A DNA stretch of 6,892 nt from Ignavibacteria bacterium (GTDB taxonomy: Bacteria; Bacteroidota; Ignavibacteria; Ignavibacteriales; Melioribacteraceae), in assembly GCA_003233295.1 (NCBI GenBank), contig QILJ01000357.1:1-6892 (forward strand). Direction: 5' to 3'. The notes beneath the pieces are model-generated. The model saw only the letters and a list, made by a program, of their open reading frames with translations, was not told the DNA's origin and searched no databases. A program made the translations under genes and the position numbers. Shown here one piece after another: positions 4,999-6,892 of this stretch; the stretch's first letter is position 1; each line of letters begins with the position of its first letter.

Positions 4999-6892
4999 AT
5001 GAAAAATATACTATTGTTAGTTATATTCGTTTTTTCAATGAAAAGCTTTTCACAAAATTTTACAGATATTGTTGATACAAATTACGTAATGACATCATCC
5101 TTATTAAATCAAGGGAGTCTATTGAAAACAACAAGTACAACTGTTATTAAAGAAGTTGTTATTATTGCTAGAGATCCTGGTAGTGGTTGTTATCTTGATC
5201 CTTGGTTTGATGATTTATTTAGTGAAGATTTACCAACTTATTATACAGAAGCAACACATGGCAATTTTTCGTATGAACCAACAGTATTAAAGAAAGATTT
5301 AACTCATGCATTTGAATTATTAACAGTTCCCGTAGCTAGTACTAATGATCATGGAAACAGTAATATCAATCATGTACTATCTGAAGCTGATGCAATTTAT
5401 AATTTTGCAGATTATGATTGGGATGGAAATGACATAGTTGAAGTGCATTTTACATCAATTGGACCAGGAAACTGGGGTGTTGTTGGTAATATCCATTCAT
5501 ATATATCAAATGATCCTGGAATTTCTGGAAATATTACATTAAAAGTACTTCATCAAAGTAGGGGAATTAACAGGGCAAATTATTATGGAGTAATTGTTCA
5601 TGAAAACGGACATTATTATTTTGGATTAAAAGACCAAGAACATTCGGGATACACGTTTTATAATCATTGGGGATTAGGAAGTTTTGATCCAATGTCCAAC
5701 GTTTTAGGGTTTTATCTTTCTGATTCTTCTTCAACACAACCATCAGCATATAATCCCGTTTATTCAGATATTTTGAATTGGTTGACTCCTAAATCAATAA
5801 CAAGTAATCAAAATGATTATACACTAAGCGATTATCAAAGTACAAAATCATTATATCTTTATGAACCCACTAGCTTACCTTCAAATGCAGTATCAAATGA
5901 AAGATTTTATATAACTTATATTCAACCTAATAAAAGTTATACATTTGATAATTTTCCAATAACTAACCGAGAAGAAGGTGCAGTAATAATTTGGCACGTA
6001 AAAGGGAATGGACTTATTTTTAATGGTACTTTTACTAATTGGTACAGTAAAGATATAGATATTGAAGTAGCACATGGGAAAACTATTTGGACGGGAGATG
6101 AAATTGATACTGGAGTTGAAGATCCAATAAATGGGCGCGATAAATTAGATGTACGTAAAGTAGTTGGAGGCAAAGTAGTGGGAGGACCCTACTATTTATC
6201 TGTTGAGGTTGGTGATGAATCAATTATGTATTTACCAGGTGATGGTAAAGATTTTAATTTTTATTCTAATCCAAATAGTAATTGGTATAATAACGGAAGT
6301 GCATCATATGCACAGAATATTCTATCAGGTTTTGAATTCAAAAATTTTAATTATTCATCTGGTACTGCAAAAGCTGATATTATATTAAATCATTATTCTG
6401 TAGATGAAAATACAATATTGGCAAAAGGGACATGGTATATAAACAATGACATAACAGTGAGTGCAGGTGTTACACTCACGATCCAAGAAGGGACAGAACT
6501 TATTTTCAAAAATGGTGCAAGAATAATTATAAATGGAACTCTGAATGTAAACGGCACAATAAGCAACAAAGTAATATTCGATTTTACTTCACCTAATAAT
6601 TATAACGGGATCAAGTTTTATTATGGTTCAAGTGGAACAATAGATAATGCAATAATAAAAAATGCATTTTATGGCATTTACCTTATGAATTCTGCACCAA
6701 CAATAAAAAATAGTGAAATACATGACTGTAGCTATGGAATTGTGAGTTATTACAATTCACCTGCTATTGAAACAAATGAAATATATGATATTACAAATTA
6801 TGGTATATATACTTATTCTGGTTCTCCAACGATAACAGATAATTATATTCATAACACCAATAATTATGGAATAACAGTTTGCAGTTCAACAA
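4999..6892 (+). CDS. Secreted M6-like zinc metallopeptidase with right-handed beta-helix, 3' end outside window
   Basis: The reading frame stays open from ATG 4999 (GAGGG at 4986-4990, eight bases upstream) to the window edge: 631 codons, no stop. Residues 1-19 are a signal peptide ending 'SFSQ'. The peptidase domain (~50-340) has 'YDWDGNDIVEV...GPG' (139-157), a form of the Asp-rich strand common in M6 proteins. The zinc motif H201-E-N-G-H205-YYFGLKD and the Met-turn-like 'GSFDPMS' (227-233) follow, then 'EEGAVIIWHVKG' (325-336), which matches the M6 'GLLIWHID' signature. From ~485 comes the start of a beta-helix ('GVTLTIQEGTELIFKNGA'). It leads into three exact 22-residue coils (555-576, 577-598, 599-620) with the pattern YGIxxxxxSPxIxxNxI, plus a fourth begun at the edge. 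A T9SS domain probably lies beyond the window. Likely role: surface or secreted proteolysis; the target is unknown. Confidence 0.85.
   Translation, partial: MKNILLLVIFVFSMKSFSQNFTDIVDTNYVMTSSLLNQGSLLKTTSTTVIKEVVIIARDPGSGCYLDPWFDDLFSEDLPTYYTEATHGNFSYEPTVLKKDLTHAFELLTVPVASTNDHGNSNINHVLSEADAIYNFADYDWDGNDIVEVHFTSIGPGNWGVVGNIHSYISNDPGISGNITLKVLHQSRGINRANYYGVIVHENGHYYFGLKDQEHSGYTFYNHWGLGSFDPMSNVLGFYLSDSSSTQPSAYNPVYSDILNWLTPKSITSNQNDYTLSDYQSTKSLYLYEPTSLPSNAVSNERFYITYIQPNKSYTFDNFPITNREEGAVIIWHVKGNGLIFNGTFTNWYSKDIDIEVAHGKTIWTGDEIDTGVEDPINGRDKLDVRKVVGGKVVGGPYYLSVEVGDESIMYLPGDGKDFNFYSNPNSNWYNNGSASYAQNILSGFEFKNFNYSSGTAKADIILNHYSVDENTILAKGTWYINNDITVSAGVTLTIQEGTELIFKNGARIIINGTLNVNGTISNKVIFDFTSPNNYNGIKFYYGSSGTIDNAIIKNAFYGIYLMNSAPTIKNSEIHDCSYGIVSYYNSPAIETNEIYDITNYGIYTYSGSPTITDNYIHNTNNYGITVCSST

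Noticed and set aside
5567..6173. Minus-strand frames of 60-78 codons inside the peptidase gene
   Set aside because: They are antisense to a clearly conserved coding frame (HENGH motif, IIWHV motif) and have no domain or ribosome binding site of their own.

Overview
The window looks like chromosomal DNA from a member of the Ignavibacteria/Bacteroidota (FCB) lineage. The best evidence is a secreted protein ending in a type IX secretion (T9SS) sorting domain of the 'NYPNPFN ... VYDILGREI ... SGVYIYNLI' kind, which is very common in Ignavibacteria. A cell-surface metalloprotease with a beta-helix and a 2[4Fe-4S] ferredoxin of the Alvin type with a long inter-cluster loop fit the same group. The species cannot be fixed from the sequence alone. 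All recognised genes are on the + strand.

The left part (1-3054) is a compact block of small cytoplasmic or redox genes. It starts with the glycine-rich tail of a TPM-domain (YgcG-like) protein. A DUF309 protein follows, starting at TTG directly after that stop codon, and then a 2[4Fe-4S] ferredoxin. A strong intrinsic terminator (829-867) follows the ferredoxin but lies in the leader of the next gene, an MBL-fold metal-dependent hydrolase. That hydrolase overlaps a Rieske [2Fe-2S] ferredoxin gene by one base. After a 58-base gap holding a degenerate tandem repeat comes a short-form epoxyqueuosine reductase (QueG), a cobalamin and Fe-S enzyme of tRNA queuosine synthesis. Three of the four downstream genes plus the ferredoxin use or carry Fe-S clusters or metals, so shared electron transfer is possible but not shown.

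The middle (3055-3677) is a 623-base AT-rich spacer with no convincing gene. It contains a 119-base island of about 52% G+C. The island opens with a near-consensus sigma-54 (-24/-12) promoter-like sequence, followed by a CT tract, then a hairpin with a T6 tail, then GGCGAA/GAAGCCG repeats. A separate 73-base imperfect inverted repeat lies at 3520-3592. This is the least explained part of the window.

The right part (3678-6892) is more AT-rich and encodes two exported proteins 16 bases apart, probably one transcript. The first is a PD40/TolB-like beta-propeller protein with a T9SS sorting domain. The second is a large protein, open at the window edge, with a signal peptide, an M6-like zinc peptidase domain and a right-handed beta-helix with exact 22-residue repeats. 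The second gene has no stop within the window, so it is easy to overlook, yet it is the largest gene here.

No RNA genes, CRISPR arrays, insertion sequences or phage genes were recognised. Nothing here proves a new biological system. The intergenic island and the peptidase/beta-helix gene are the best candidates for follow-up.
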